From Planctomycetaceae bacterium (lineage in GTDB: Bacteria > Planctomycetota > Planctomycetia > Planctomycetales > Planctomycetaceae), in the NCBI GenBank assembly GCA_018699955.1, contig JABISG010000059.1, positions 21,232-85,231 on the forward strand: a DNA stretch of 64,000 nt, read 5' to 3'. The number at the start of each line of letters is the position of its first letter. The first letter of the stretch is position 1. Of the stretch, positions 41,201-51,184 are shown piece by piece. The notes under the pieces were generated by a model that saw only the letters and a list, made by a program, of their open reading frames with translations, did no database searches and had not been told where the DNA came from. Made by a program: the position numbers and the translations under genes.

Positions 41201-43911
41201 TTCCGGGAATCGAGCTGTTGACCCGACCGATAGGCTTCCAGGAACGACGTGTAAGCGGCCGTTCGGTTACCCTGTCGCAGCTCCAACATGCCGCGATTGT
41301 ATAATTCGAGTGCCGAGACACCTGACGGGTGTACGACGGCTAACTGACTCTGCGGTTCGGCCGGAGAGTCGAATGGTTCCGGCGCGGTGAATGGATTCTC
41401 CTCAACCGACGTCTGCTGGATGGAGACGTTCGGACGATCGTTCTGAGCGATTGGCAGCGGTCGCGGGTCACGCGACGGATTCGCGGCCAGCAAACGATCA
41501 ACGTCTTCTAATACTCGTTCGGGACGATCATCCAGCAACCCGTAAGTCGCCTTCAGTCCTTGGGCTTCCCTTGCCTTCTCGCGAGCACCGTCGAGGCGAC
41601 CGGCAGAGATGTCCTCGCGAGCCTGTTTGAGTAGAACCGCGGCCACTCGCCGATCGGAAAGATTCGGCGGCAAGTCACGGACGCTGTCCGGTCGGGGAGC
41701 TTCCGATGTACTTGGAAGAGGGTTGTTTGTTCCGCCTTGTCGTGCGACACGATCAATTTGTGCCAGCAGCAGTTCCGGGCGCACCTCGAACGTGCCGTAG
41801 GCCACGTTGAGCTTGCTGGCTTCAAAGGCCTTGCGATGTGCTTCGGCAAGTCGTCCTGCTTCAAAGTCTTTCTTGGCCTCTTTCAGCAGTTGAGTCGCCT
41901 GTCGTTTGTCACTTTGATTGGCAACGGTTGGCTCGTCGATGTTTTCCCACGGTGCCGCCTTGGACGGTGAGGCCGCTGGCGGACGGTTTGCAATGACTTC
42001 CCGAGCCTGAAGTCGATTCAAGTCGGCCAGCACATTTGCAGGGCGATCATCGAACGGGCTGTAGGTCGCATCGAGTTCTTTTGCTTCGAGTGCCTTCTGC
42101 TTCGCGACATCGTAACGGCTTTCGCTGATATCTTTTCGTGCTGCCTGCAGTAAATCGCGAGCGCGTCGATTGTCGTCACGCGAGGGCATCGGCGGGGCAG
42201 GCGTCTCTACCGGCTTATTCGTTTCGGCAATCATCGTGTTCAAGTCGCGTTCGGCTGCTGCAATATGTGTCGCGACCATTTCGGGACGATCGTCGAATAT
42301 GTCGAATACAACGTCAAAGGATTTCGCTTCTTCTGTTTTCAGACGGGCCTCGTCGAGGTCACCGGCTTGTAACGCTCGGCGAGCGTCGGCCAGCAACGCC
42401 TGAACCTTTTGATTGTTTGCCTTGTTCTTCGCTACGCCCGGATTGACTGCTGGAGCAGGCTGTGCTCCGACCGCAGGAAATGGCTTTGCCGTCTTCTGGG
42501 CGAGAGTGGCATTGGACGCGAGGCGATTAATCTCCTGAGCGACCAACCGGGGACGTTCATCGAAGACGTGGTAAACGACATCGAGTTTTTCTGCCTGAGC
42601 CACCTTGTCACGTGCCGAGGCAAAACGCCCTGCGCGGGCATCTTCTTTTGCCTGACTCAACAGTTCGGCCACCTGTGCTTTGCGGGCATTGTTCGATTCG
42701 ATTGCACGAGCGGCTGCATCGGACTTCGGAGTCGTAGCCGCTGGCCGCTCGAAGGGTGAGACTTCCGCGACGGGATTAACAGGTGCTTCGCCCCGTGGGG
42801 GAAGTGCAGGAGTTGTCGGTTGCGTGGGGGGAAACGCAGGAGCGTCTGCAACGGGGAACGGTTCGGCACGCGGTCGTTCGACCGGTGCTTCTTCGGTTGG
42901 GAACGGGAGTGCTCCGGCAACCGGTTGTTGGCTGGGTACTTCTCTTTCCAGTTTCACAACACCCGAGCGTCGCTCGACTGCTTTCAGAACCTGATCCGGT
43001 CGATCTTCAAACAGACCCCAGGAAACGTCGAGCTGCTGAGCTTCCAACGCCTTGGCCCGTGCCTGTTCGTGGTTGCCGGCGATCAAGTCGGAACGTGCTT
43101 GACGCAGAAGCTGCGAAGCCCGTGCTTTGGTCGGCGGAAGATCGCCGGTTTGTCCGGACGGATAAAGGACGGGATCGTGCGTGTTCGGATCTTGCAGTGA
43201 ACGAGTACCCGCGACCGGAAGACGCGGACTGATTCGAGGCTGATCTTCTATTCCGCCAATCTGGCGGACCGTCGGACGATTTGTTTCAAAAGGATTGCCG
43301 GCTTCGGCTGGCGTCGATGAACTCGGGCGAGCCGCTGCACCGGCGAACTCTGCGCCGATTTTGGACGGGTCCTTTCCGGACCGCAATTCCTGCAGAAACT
43401 GTTCGGGGCTTAATTCGTTGGCTTTCCAGTTCACCCGGAAGGACTTGGCACGTGTTGCCAATTGCATCGCCCGGGCAACGTCGCCGCGTGTGGCGTGCAA
43501 CCGGGCATCGTCGAGCATCTGCTTGGCGATGACATAGGCTCCGCCAGCGATAGGCGTGTCGCTTGCCGGGGCCGTGTTGGCCGGGCCGTTCGTATTTCGT
43601 CGGGCACGTGCCAGGTAACGCTTCAGATCGTTACGCTGATACATGGTCAATCCGCCGGGTGCCGACTGAGCATCTTCGAAGGCGCGAATCGCCTCGGCCG
43701 TTCGGCCAAGGCTATAATGACGCTTGCCCAGTTCGAGGTAGTCGATGGCGTTCATCGGCCGATTGCCGTTGCTGCCTCCGACCTGAAACTGCCCCTGCCC
43801 GCCTGGACCGGAGCCGGCTTCGATAGTTTTGACGGGCGACGACGAGTTAGCCACCCAAACCGAAGCGACAACCAATGTCGTGCAGGCAATGAAACCGAAT
43901 GTTTTGGCCAA
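38221..43911 (-). CDS. Giant secretin (type II/III secretion family) with seven N-terminal repeats
   Basis: A ~1896-residue envelope protein. A membrane/signal segment (~8-26) is followed by a TPR-like part and seven repeats of about 83 residues (43490-41480) with the pattern LL..A..D...G....A..KA.EA..L...Y..F.DRP..V. A TPR-like segment and a coiled-coil region (~41320-40600) follow. Then come an STN/secretin N0-like domain ([20 protein letters not shown]), an N-terminal secretin segment and the secretin core with [11 protein letters not shown] near the C-terminus. Gly/Gln-rich insertions lie at ~39500-39330 and ~38760-38500. The TTG at 43911 is chosen because AGGAG (43919-43923, minus strand) lies seven bases upstream; another TTG at 43962 has no site. 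It should form an outer-membrane pore. Confidence 0.9.
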   Translation of the reverse strand: MAKTFGFIACTTLVVASVWVANSSSPVKTIEAGSGPGGQGQFQVGGSNGNRPMNAIDYLELGKRHYSLGRTAEAIRAFEDAQSAPGGLTMYQRNDLKRYLARARRNTNGPANTAPASDTPIAGGAYVIAKQMLDDARLHATRGDVARAMQLATRAKSFRVNWKANELSPEQFLQELRSGKDPSKIGAEFAGAAARPSSSTPAEAGNPFETNRPTVRQIGGIEDQPRISPRLPVAGTRSLQDPNTHDPVLYPSGQTGDLPPTKARASQLLRQARSDLIAGNHEQARAKALEAQQLDVSWGLFEDRPDQVLKAVERRSGVVKLEREVPSQQPVAGALPFPTEEAPVERPRAEPFPVADAPAFPPTQPTTPALPPRGEAPVNPVAEVSPFERPAATTPKSDAAARAIESNNARKAQVAELLSQAKEDARAGRFASARDKVAQAEKLDVVYHVFDERPRLVAQEINRLASNATLAQKTAKPFPAVGAQPAPAVNPGVAKNKANNQKVQALLADARRALQAGDLDEARLKTEEAKSFDVVFDIFDDRPEMVATHIAAAERDLNTMIAETNKPVETPAPPMPSRDDNRRARDLLQAARKDISESRYDVAKQKALEAKELDATYSPFDDRPANVLADLNRLQAREVIANRPPAASPSKAAPWENIDEPTVANQSDKRQATQLLKEAKKDFEAGRLAEAHRKAFEASKLNVAYGTFEVRPELLLAQIDRVARQGGTNNPLPSTSEAPRPDSVRDLPPNLSDRRVAAVLLKQAREDISAGRLDGAREKAREAQGLKATYGLLDDRPERVLEDVDRLLAANPSRDPRPLPIAQNDRPNVSIQQTSVEENPFTAPEPFDSPAEPQSQLAVVHPSGVSALELYNRGMLELRQGNRTAAYTSFLEAYRSGQQLDSRKTQQLQDFLRTLRPTRQQPITLASGTGDGGTEVRPADGSEPGGIDIAERQVAVKFDRLRTEMLNAIFRAERLREKNPDAALNVLSQTMAEVEGSDLPKELVGPLLRQLQNSQQSIQGFMKQHEPIIAMERRNEEVEAEIRRIRETEVRVEQDLADVVEEYNDLFRQRRYAEAEVLAKQAEDLQPDNPVVVTMKWKARFARRNQRINETRDAAEDSRVNVNHDLDDDLVFSVGDKSPIDFGDPKEWAELTKRRQKYGSADNRTRTKEETRIEESLNRQISLHFDDAPLSEVMKHVQAVTDVNIWLDGLGLQDEGVNTDNPVTIHVDGIMLKSALNLLLKPMHLAYTIEDEVLKVTSRMREQGQQVVVTYPVADLVVPIPNFSGHSGGIGMGANGTAINGFGASGGNMSVPAMGGLQTPAGAQFQVNDPVANNGFASDPWAGAAVSPRSNSGGSAADFDTLASLITQTIEPDSWNEIGGPGSVQPFETTLSLVIRQTQKVHDEIKDLLEQLRRLQDLQVTIEVRFITVADRFFERIGVDFDFNVQDNVGDDPTALPFGTVLPANAQQQGQQGQQGVGGIGGGDVNGLLPFPMGLQGSNPAVGMGGIGGQGGQQQGGQQQQGQQGQQAQQGQNAGFFDLPNPRAFTAQDNYPAGGTVIGLSAPGQFTPDLDVSFRQGSFDIGVPDFGGFNPDAGIQVGLAILSDIEAFFFIQAAQGDERSNLLFAPKVTLFNGQQATVQSTVQRPFVTSLIPTVGFFSVGFTPQITVLSEGVTLSVQAVISADRRFVRLTVVPSFTNITDVFTFSFQSSGAGGAQQGVQGLGGQGGATGQQGQGGGQQGFGGGGQQQGFGGIGGAGFGGLGGLGGGGQVGIGGIGGVGGQQGGQQGQQGQQGQQGQQGQQQGQQAAGNITIQQPVFEIVNVTTTVSVPDGGTVLLGGIKRLREGRNMAGVPILNKIPYISRLFKNTGVGRETESLMLMVTPRIIIQEEEEELLGIF

Positions 43912-44551
43912 CGTTCTACTCCTCTTTGGTGCCCGGAAGCTTGCGATCCGTGCCGCTGTCAATTGATGACGTGATTCTTAAAGCCGGCTGCATCGACATG
44001 GCAGGAACCCGCACAAACGAGACCAACCACTTCGCCCGCAAGTGTCAGGAACCCGTCTTGAGTTCTGACGAAACGAAGCAAAAAGGATATGTCGCAGAAA
44101 CCGGTACGAATTGTGTGTAATGTGTGATTCAGCAGAGAGAGGTGAGAATAGGGCGGGATAAATACTGCAAAACGCTGCAACTGGTCAAGACCTCTCGAAG
44201 AACTTTTTCTTTTATTTCTTCCCAATGGCGGTGATTGCCACGAAACTCCGGCAAGACCTGCCGAATGACCGCAATTCGACGACAATCCGTCAGCAAATAG
44301 GCAGTTTGGAGAGTCCGGCGAGTCCGCTGTCGAGATTCACTTTTTTTCGTGTCCCCTCGATCAAAGCCCACGGGCTGCGCCCCGTGGGATCAAAAGGCCA
44401 ACCACAGCAACCGACTCCATCAATTCAGCATGAATCCGTCGTAGGACAGTTGACGGTTGTTGTTTTGCCGGTGACGATAGGAATCGACGGGAAACGCAAC
44501 ACCGTCCGCCCCAGTCGACTGACATCGAACACCCAACGCTTGATCGGCACA
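43912..44551. other. Divergent intergenic region between secretin and lipoprotein genes
   Basis: A 640-base gap with no convincing gene; an in-frame extension of the next gene back to 44225 is not supported. It contains the secretin ribosome site (43919-43923), a T-rich stretch near 44205-44220, and a perfect hairpin CCCACGGG-CTGCGC-CCCGTGGG at 44367-44388. Confidence 0.5.
44367..44388. repeat. Perfect intergenic hairpin (AGCC-type)
   Basis: CCCACGGG (44367-44374), loop CTGCGC, CCCGTGGG (44381-44388), preceded by AAAG. The same arm CCCACGGG recurs at 52575 and 57413, so this is one of a dispersed family. Confidence 0.65.
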
Positions 44552-45997
44552 ATGTTTCGCATCGAACGAATCCTGACCGTCTGCTGCTTGTTAGTCGCGT
44601 GTTGCGGCTGTGGTGAGGACGACAAGCCCCCCACCGTGGAGCCAGCCCCGTTTGAGGGCGTTCGGCTGCAGATTGCCGTCCCTGCCGGATACGACTTGCG
44701 AACGAGTTGGCAGCTTGAATTGGACGAGTGGTCGGCCCGGACCGGCGCGACATACGAATTGCACGAGTACGAACGCACCAACGGCAGCGCCGCCGGAAAT
44801 GAACGAACAAGACCGAACACAGATGCGGAAGACGCGACGTTGGTCGTCTTCCCGATAACAGAGATCGCAACCCGACAACTGGCCCCCATTTCCAAAGAGA
44901 TGCTATCGGCTGACAATCTCTACTTTTCCGATTTGTTCACGGGGCTGCGCGACGGGCCGGCATCGGTTGCGGGGAAGCCGACGCTGCTGCCAATTTCCGC
45001 GCCGGTACTCGTTTACTATTACCGCCGCGACGTGTTCGACGACGCCGGTTTGTCGCCACCGGAAACATGGGAGCAGCACCTCAAACTCCTCGGCGAACTC
45101 GACGCGCGGGAACTCGTTTCGGTGTCACCTTGGAACGAAGAATTCCGCACAACAATGTTTCTCGCGCGTGCCGTAAGTTACGCGAAACATCCACATCAGT
45201 ATTCCTTGTTTTTCGATGTTGAAACCGGCGCACCGCTCATCGACGGCCCCGGTTTTGTCCGCGCCCTCAATGAGACGCGAGAAGCCATTGACTTGATGAA
45301 AAAGCGAACCGACGTGTTGACACTTTCTCCGGCCGACTGTCGGCAGATGCTACTTTCTGGAAAGGCCGTCGCGGCGATTTCTTTCGAGACCGAAACAAAG
45401 AAATCGGAAGTCGAGCGGCCCGCCTCGGCGAACATTGGCTGTGTCAGACTTCCCGGCAATCCAACGGCATACAACCGCTCGACAGCGGAATGGGAAACGT
45501 TGCGAGACGAGCCGATCAATCGCTGCACATTGACTGCATTCGACGGACTGTGCGCCGGCGTGTCGGCCGATGCCTCGCAACTGGAACAACGTGCCGCCTG
45601 GGAACTGCTTGTGCAAATCGCAGTGGAAACGCGCAAGCTGACGCACGTGTTTCCGCCGCAAACACGCAGCCTCTGCCGCGAGTCACAACTCTCGATGCCC
45701 GATCTCTGGACGACCGAAGACTTATCATCCGACGAGGCCGATCAAGTCGTCAAAGCGATTGCCGCTAGTTTGCGCGATACGCGGCTCGTCGCCGAGTTGC
45801 CGGTGGCCGGGCGGACGCGATTTCGCGCCGCGCTTTCCAGCGGGATCGGCCGATTTCTCGCCGACGAAGCGACCGCGGAGGACTCTTTGAAACAGGTGGC
45901 CGACGAGTGGCGAATCATCAGCGCCGACATCGGCGCGGAAACGGTTCTCAACAGTTACCGCAGCAGCATCGGTCTGTCTCCCCGGCGAAAACGCTAG
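44552..45997 (+). CDS. Extracellular solute-binding lipoprotein (family 1-like)
   Basis: A 481-residue protein with a lipoprotein signal (FRIERILTVCCLLVACCGCG; cysteine 17 after LVA). LLPISAPVLVYYYRRDVFDD and SPPETWEQHLKLLGEL are the typical mid-domain motif of family 1 (MalE/UgpB-type) ABC solute-binding proteins. The C-terminal ASLRDTRLVAELPVAGRTRF and FLADEATAEDSLKQVADEW complete the pattern of the sugar-binding type. It should capture a sugar or oligosaccharide, but no ABC permease or ATPase for it is near, so it is orphaned in this window. The ATG at 44552 is used because the signal peptide starts there. Confidence 0.82.
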   Translation: MFRIERILTVCCLLVACCGCGEDDKPPTVEPAPFEGVRLQIAVPAGYDLRTSWQLELDEWSARTGATYELHEYERTNGSAAGNERTRPNTDAEDATLVVFPITEIATRQLAPISKEMLSADNLYFSDLFTGLRDGPASVAGKPTLLPISAPVLVYYYRRDVFDDAGLSPPETWEQHLKLLGELDARELVSVSPWNEEFRTTMFLARAVSYAKHPHQYSLFFDVETGAPLIDGPGFVRALNETREAIDLMKKRTDVLTLSPADCRQMLLSGKAVAAISFETETKKSEVERPASANIGCVRLPGNPTAYNRSTAEWETLRDEPINRCTLTAFDGLCAGVSADASQLEQRAAWELLVQIAVETRKLTHVFPPQTRSLCRESQLSMPDLWTTEDLSSDEADQVVKAIAASLRDTRLVAELPVAGRTRFRAALSSGIGRFLADEATAEDSLKQVADEWRIISADIGAETVLNSYRSSIGLSPRRKR

Positions 45998-46019
45998 AGG
46001 CCGCTCTGCCCACAGCGGC

Positions 46020-47444
46020 TCAAACCAAGCCCGCAATCGGCGCCGCGTGGTAAATACGATAGGGACGGTCGTTATTGTCTTTCCAAACCGCATCGTGATC
46101 GATGCCCAGCGCGTGATAGATGCTGGCGGCCAGATTCTCCGGCGTCTGCTTGTCGTCCAGCGGGAAGCCGCCGATACGATCCGACGATCCAATGACCGTT
46201 CCACCACGCACGCCGCCACCTGCAAGAAACACCGATTGCACGGCCCCCCAATGATCGCGGCCCGGCAGTTCGTAGTATTGCGGAAGTCGGGTAACTTTCG
46301 GCGTGCGTCCGAATTCCCCGGCGGCGACAACCAGTGTGTCGTCCAATAATCCGCGATCACCAAGATCGTCGAGCAAGGCCGACATCGCCTGATCGGTCGG
46401 CGGCAGCATCAGGTTTTTCAGATGATCGAATGCATTGCCGTGCGTGTCGAATCCGCCGCGACCAAGATTCACCTGCACCATGCTCACGCCCAACTCCACC
46501 AACCGGGCGGCAAACATCAGCGAATACCCGAAGAGGTTGCGACCATAGCTGTCGAGCATCTTCGGGTCTTCACGTTCGATGTCGAACGCATCGCGAACTT
46601 TGCCCGATGTCAGCAGCGACAACGCACCGCTGCGATACCGATTCATACTCAATACCGATCCGTAACCATCGAGCGAGCGCCGCTGATCTTCAACCACCGA
46701 CAGCAAAGATTGTCGTGCATCGAGCCTCGATTGCGTAATGCCGGCCGGCAGTCGCAGATTCGGCGGTTGGAAAACCGGATAACCAATGTGCTGCTGTTGC
46801 GGTCGACGTTGATGGTCCCAGCAGTTCGGGCAAGCGCCCGACCATTTGCAGTTGGAAGCCGCATTGATCAGCCAGGGGTCAAACCGCGAACCCATGATGC
46901 CGGCATTGGTGCCGGGAGCTTTAATTGCGTAGGGAATGACAGCCGAACTGGGCAGATTCCCCGTCGGCGAAACCATGCGACCGGCGACCGACGTGATGCC
47001 GGGGAAATCGGTCGGTTTGGGGGTGCGACTGAAACCGGGCGAGAGAACGCTGCGTCCGGTGAGCATCATGCTGGTTGCTTGAATGTGTTCGTTCCAACTG
47101 TGCGAAAGCGACCGCACCAAAGCCCATTTGTCACTGCGTGCGGCCAGTTTCGGCAGATGCTCGCTGATGAACACGCCGGGTGATTTGGTCGCGATGGGAT
47201 CGAACTCACCGCGAATGTCGTCCGGCGCATCGGGCTTCGGATCAAAACTCTCGTGCTGTGCCAACCCGCCTGTCAACACAATGTAGATGACCGATTTGCC
47301 CGTTCGTTTCTTTGTAGTTTCGCCACGCAATTGGGCAACGTCGGCGAGCGACAATCCCCCCAATGCGGCCAACGCGCCGGCCTGCAGAAATTCGCGCCGG
47401 GAGAAATCCGGGTGCATAAGTTGAGAGGGCCGGGGATGCTGCAT
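46020..47444 (-). CDS. DUF1501 protein with twin-arginine signal
   Basis: A 474-residue DUF1501 protein. The twin-arginine signal SRREFLQ (Arg 16-17) and hydrophobic AGALAALGGLSLAD direct export in folded form. LTGGLAQHESFDPKPDAPDD, MMLTGRSVLS and VVAAGEFGRTPKVTR match the family, which belongs to the alkaline phosphatase/sulfatase-like fold. In planctomycetes these genes usually pair with a DUF1549/DUF1553 cytochrome-like gene; here no such partner exists, and the neighbours are a convergent lipoprotein and a divergent WD40 protein. The ATG at 47444, with AGGGA upstream, is preferred to the TTG at 47513. Confidence 0.93.
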   Translation of the reverse strand: MQHPRPSQLMHPDFSRREFLQAGALAALGGLSLADVAQLRGETTKKRTGKSVIYIVLTGGLAQHESFDPKPDAPDDIRGEFDPIATKSPGVFISEHLPKLAARSDKWALVRSLSHSWNEHIQATSMMLTGRSVLSPGFSRTPKPTDFPGITSVAGRMVSPTGNLPSSAVIPYAIKAPGTNAGIMGSRFDPWLINAASNCKWSGACPNCWDHQRRPQQQHIGYPVFQPPNLRLPAGITQSRLDARQSLLSVVEDQRRSLDGYGSVLSMNRYRSGALSLLTSGKVRDAFDIEREDPKMLDSYGRNLFGYSLMFAARLVELGVSMVQVNLGRGGFDTHGNAFDHLKNLMLPPTDQAMSALLDDLGDRGLLDDTLVVAAGEFGRTPKVTRLPQYYELPGRDHWGAVQSVFLAGGGVRGGTVIGSSDRIGGFPLDDKQTPENLAASIYHALGIDHDAVWKDNNDRPYRIYHAAPIAGLV

Positions 47445-47574
47445 AACGCCATTCCCTGCGAGGCGGAAACCAAAAAACTCGCTGCCGCCGGTTTCTTTTG
47501 GTGGTTGAATCAAGATAGGCTTATGTTATCAGTCGTCACTTTGCCGCCGCAACCCCTTGGTTGATTGCACCAGA

Positions 47575-48552
47575 ATGTTCGGACACCTTCCACGATTTGT
47601 ATCGGCGTTGGCCGTGTTATGTCTCAGTTGGAACGTCGCGCGTGCACAAAAGCCGGTGGTGCTCGAAGGGCATAAGAACGTCGTTTCATCGGTGACGTTT
47701 TCGACCGACGGCAAGCAACTGATCTCCGCCAGCTGGGACAAGACGCTCCGTGTGTGGGACATTCCAACCGGCCGACACGTCACAACGCTGGCAGGACATC
47801 GCGATTGGGTCTTCGACGTCGTCATTTCATCCGACGGCACAAGGTTGACATCGGCCAGTCAACATGCCGCCCGGGTTTGGAGTCCGAAAAGTTTCGAGGA
47901 AACCGACGAGTTCCCGGGGCTCGGTGGAGCCGCCGTCAGCGCTGTTGCTATTTCTGCCGACGGCACATTGGTTGCCACCGGCGGTCGCGATGGAACCATC
48001 AAATTGTGGCGGAACGGGGACAACAAGCCGCGAAATGTTTTCACCGGATTTCAGAGTTGGGTGAATGCCCTGGCGTTCGCCCCGAACGGAAAAATGTTGG
48101 CCGCCGGCTCGCGCACAGGCCGCATTCGGTTGTACGATCTTCTCACCGGCAAAGAAACAGCCGCCATCGAGAGCCATGCCGGCAAACAGGTGATGTCGCT
48201 GTCCATCAACCCCGAATCAGACACGCTCGCCTCGGGCGGATTCGATGCATCGATTCAACTGTGGGATCTCTCGACCGGCAAACTGTCTGCCAAAATTTCC
48301 GGTCACAAGGGAGTGGTCACCACCGTTGCCTGGTCACCCGACGGTAGACGGCTTGCCTCGGGCGAACGGCACGGCCAGATTAAGTTGTGGGACACCAGCG
48401 CAGGCAATCGGCTGGTCACAACCCTCGCCGGACATTCTGACAAGCGTCTCGGTTTCAGCGTCACCGCGCTGGCGTTTTCCCGCGATGGCCGCAAATTGGC
48501 ATCGGGCAGTTACGACAAGACCGTCAAACTCTGGAAGCTGCCGGGAGAGTGA
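47575..48552 (+). CDS. Secreted WD40-repeat protein
   Basis: A 325-residue protein with a signal peptide (MFGHLPRFVSALAVLCLSWNVARA) and seven WD40-type repeats filling the rest. Examples are VSSVTFSTDGKQLISASWDK-TLRVWD, VSAVAISADGTLVATGGRD and VTALAFSRDGRKLASGSYDK-TVKLWK. Seven blades would close one propeller. Such exported WD40 proteins act as protein-binding scaffolds; the partner is unknown. It diverges from the DUF1501 gene (131-base gap). The ATG at 47575 is chosen because the signal peptide starts there; the TTG at 47557 lacks support. Confidence 0.88.
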   Translation: MFGHLPRFVSALAVLCLSWNVARAQKPVVLEGHKNVVSSVTFSTDGKQLISASWDKTLRVWDIPTGRHVTTLAGHRDWVFDVVISSDGTRLTSASQHAARVWSPKSFEETDEFPGLGGAAVSAVAISADGTLVATGGRDGTIKLWRNGDNKPRNVFTGFQSWVNALAFAPNGKMLAAGSRTGRIRLYDLLTGKETAAIESHAGKQVMSLSINPESDTLASGGFDASIQLWDLSTGKLSAKISGHKGVVTTVAWSPDGRRLASGERHGQIKLWDTSAGNRLVTTLAGHSDKRLGFSVTALAFSRDGRKLASGSYDKTVKLWKLPGE

Positions 48553-48578
48553 CTTGCGCGAGTTTGACGACTCCCTCT

Positions 48579-48692
48579 CCCTCTCCCTCTGGGAGAGGGT
48601 TGGGGTGAGGGCTGTTTTCGGTGCATCGCTGCCCCTCACCCTGCTTCATTCGCCTTCGGCTTTGAAGCGGTCCCTCTCCCGGAGGGAGAGGG
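48579..48692. repeat. Intergenic element with two CCCTCTCCC hairpins
   Basis: CCCTCTCCC-TCT-GGGAGAGGG (48579-48599) and CCCTCTCCC-GGA-GGGAGAGGG (48672-48692) are perfect hairpins at the ends of a ~114-base element; inside, GTGAGGG (48605) faces CCCTCAC (48633). This type of CCCTCACCCT/GGGAGAGGG repeat is common in many bacterial genomes. It fills the gap between the WD40 gene and the convergent methyltransferase. Confidence 0.7.
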
Positions 48693-48763
48693 GTTTGGAA
48701 ACTGTCTCAGGCCAACATCGCGACCGATTGATCGTCGCGATTCTCCAAGTGGACTCGCGATAC

Positions 48764-50068
48764 TCAACTGTGAGGCGAGGTTGACTTGTGACGCACGAGT
48801 AGCAGGTCCTGGCGGAGCAGGACTTCCATCACGTAGCGTGCAATCTTCATCGCTTCTTCAATTGGCGGACGCGGATTGTAGGCCGACAGAATCGTTTCGA
48901 CGATTTCGGCCAAAGTCCGCTGGTTGTCGATCAACTCGACAAATCGTCGGGCCGCCGGCGCAACGTGAAAAGTTATCGACACATCGACCTCGCCCGCCAG
49001 CCGAGTCCTCCACAACCATTCGTCGCCCGCCGTACTCAAAATCGACTGCTGCACGTCGTGCGCGGCTGCAAAGCGGGTGAAGAATGGAATCATGTCGGGA
49101 TCGGTCAGCGGTGCGATTGTTTCGGGCTGAGTCGCTGCCCAGAAAGTGTGCCGCGTGATGGCTCCCCAGTACAACTCGGTGGCCGCCTGTTGATCGCGAC
49201 GGGGCAGCTTCTGAATCTGCTTCAACAGCGGCCCCTCGGGAAAAGCAAACTGCGGTTCGCATAACGCACGCTGCTCGCGGGTATGCTCGACCAGAAACAG
49301 CCCGGAGGAATCCAGCATCTCCCACACATCGGGAATCGACAACTCGCAATGTTGTTGACTGAGAAACAGATCGTGAATCTCCGCGTCTTCGATTCCGTCG
49401 TAAAGCGGAAACAGATCAACGGATCGTTTACACCAGTTTGTCGCAGGTAGCCGGTCGATCATCGCTCGGGTCAATCCAATGGCATCGGCTGCGTCATCCG
49501 TTTCGCGATTGACGAGACTCATCATGTCTCGCATTTGAGAGACACCCGTTCGCCCGTACTTGCCGTGAAACGACAACCCCAACGCGCCATCCGGTTTGAC
49601 GATCGATTTGAGCGACTTCAGCGCAGCGGTCGGCTCGGGAAGTGTTTCCAGCATCCCGCAGCAATTGATGTAGTCGAACGGCTCCAAATCCATGCCGGCC
49701 AAGTCGAGCGGTGAGGCCTGAATCCATTCGATGTCGTCGCAAACGCCGCGAGTTTTCGCGTGGTCCTGTGCAACGTCGATGACTTGCTCACTCGCATCGA
49801 CATACACAACGGCCGCATCGGTTCCCGCCAGTTGTTCCGCCAGATCGATGGCCGATTGGCTGGTCCCACTGCCAACGACCAGCGCACGGAAATTATCGGT
49901 AAAATCACGCCGCCCACCAAAGCAGTAGAAGTTCAAAGCGCCGAGATCATCCAGCGACTTGAGATGTGCGCACTCGGGTTGATTTGAGGATTGTGGCTGT
50001 GCATAGGGAGGCGTTTTGGACAGTCGGCTGCGAGATTCACGTGATTTCGGCACTTCGGCAATCGACAT
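48764..50068 (-). CDS. Class I SAM-dependent methyltransferase with C-terminal extension
   Basis: A 434-residue protein. The methyltransferase core has motif I ALVVGSGTSQSAIDLAEQL, VVYVDASEQVIDVAQ and DYINCCGMLETLPEP, then LKSIVKPDGALGLSFHGKYG. The C-terminal ~180 residues contain a helical region ending FVELIDNQRTLAEIVETIL, similar to the winged-helix tail of PqqD-like or regulatory-domain methyltransferases. The substrate is unknown; protein or peptide methylation is possible because of the tail, but unproven. The N-terminal 35 residues are polar. The ATG at 50068 is preferred; GTG at 50074 is in frame. It has no obvious partner gene. Confidence 0.82.
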   Translation of the reverse strand: MSIAEVPKSRESRSRLSKTPPYAQPQSSNQPECAHLKSLDDLGALNFYCFGGRRDFTDNFRALVVGSGTSQSAIDLAEQLAGTDAAVVYVDASEQVIDVAQDHAKTRGVCDDIEWIQASPLDLAGMDLEPFDYINCCGMLETLPEPTAALKSLKSIVKPDGALGLSFHGKYGRTGVSQMRDMMSLVNRETDDAADAIGLTRAMIDRLPATNWCKRSVDLFPLYDGIEDAEIHDLFLSQQHCELSIPDVWEMLDSSGLFLVEHTREQRALCEPQFAFPEGPLLKQIQKLPRRDQQAATELYWGAITRHTFWAATQPETIAPLTDPDMIPFFTRFAAAHDVQQSILSTAGDEWLWRTRLAGEVDVSITFHVAPAARRFVELIDNQRTLAEIVETILSAYNPRPPIEEAMKIARYVMEVLLRQDLLLVRHKSTSPHS

Positions 50069-50242
50069 GATCACACCGTAGATTGGGATGGGCGAATAGG
50101 GAACGGCAACGGAAAACTGGCGCGCACAGCGGGCGCATCCACAGTTTCTGTATCGTCCCTCGGCTACGATCCGATGAAGCCGATTATGCGGCTTCTACCG
50201 AATTGGGGGGAAGAGCAAACCAACCCCCGGGGCAGCCAGCGA

Positions 50243-51184
50243 TCACTGCCACTCGCCCATGACAACATTCAGTGTCAACATCTCGCCATTACGAAGCACT
50301 TCAAACTTCACCTTGTCGCCCGGCGAATAGTTCTTGATGTGCGTGATCAGTGCATTGAAATCGGCAATTTTCTTGCCACCGAAACCGATGATCACATCTT
50401 CAATGCGGAACCCTGCCTTAGCGGCCGCGGCCCCCTCCTGCAACCGCAATACCTGCAGGCCGCTTGGATGCGCGCCGCCTCCAATCCCCAAATAGGCCGC
50501 ACCGCGGCGCTCGATCTTCAAGTTTGGCAACGCCGCCTGCAGCGACTGCACCCCATCTTTCGAAATCGGTCCGGTTTCGCCCTTACCGCTGAGATACAGA
50601 ATTTCGAGACGCGACAACCGCCTGACGTACTTCAGTCCGACATCGCCGCCCTTCCACCCGCTGCCCAACACAATGTAGGCGATCTGCTCCTTGTTCGGAT
50701 CGAATCGCCAATCTTTAGCATCCAAATAGTTGATTCCGCCGCCCAACCGTTTGATCTGCGCTAGCGCACGTTGTTTGCGGCGTTCGTAGTTTGAATTGAG
50801 TACCCGATTGGCACGCGCGGAGAGCGGCCGGCTGTCGGACTCGGCAAGCGTTTCCAACGCCAATTCGGCTGCGTCGATTGTCGTGTCTTCCTGAGCTCCG
50901 GTATACAATTCCCGCAGGATGCGAATGACGCGGATGCGGACTTCCAGCGATCCGTCTTCCGCCGCCGTGGTCAACTGAGTGACCGCCTTGTTACCGGACT
51001 GGATCAACGCACGTGTCGCTTTTTTTCTGGCTGCGTATTCGTCGCTGTCCAGATCGGCGATCAAGTCGGCGATCGACGCGGAGACCTCAGCGGGTTTTCC
51101 ATTGGCGCGGTCGGCCGACCATGCCGGTGCGGCCGCGACGGCGAACAACAGGATTGCCGAAAGGAGAAGACTTCGTCGATTCAC
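50243..51184 (-). CDS. Secreted protein with HEAT-like N-domain and PDZ domain
   Basis: A 313-residue protein with a signal peptide (MNRRSLLLSAILLFAVAAAPAWSA). Residues ~35-95 read as HEAT-like helices (LIADLDSDEYAARKKATRAL; LEVRIRVIRILREL). Residues ~225-313 form a PDZ domain with LGIGGGAHPSGLQVLRLQEG, AGFRIEDVIIGFGGKKIADF and SPGDKVKFEVLRNGEM. No protease triad is present, so it is probably a periplasmic binding or adaptor protein. The GTG start at 51184 is coupled by GTGA to the preceding phosphodiesterase gene, implying joint translation. Confidence 0.85.
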   Translation of the reverse strand: MNRRSLLLSAILLFAVAAAPAWSADRANGKPAEVSASIADLIADLDSDEYAARKKATRALIQSGNKAVTQLTTAAEDGSLEVRIRVIRILRELYTGAQEDTTIDAAELALETLAESDSRPLSARANRVLNSNYERRKQRALAQIKRLGGGINYLDAKDWRFDPNKEQIAYIVLGSGWKGGDVGLKYVRRLSRLEILYLSGKGETGPISKDGVQSLQAALPNLKIERRGAAYLGIGGGAHPSGLQVLRLQEGAAAAKAGFRIEDVIIGFGGKKIADFNALITHIKNYSPGDKVKFEVLRNGEMLTLNVVMGEWQ

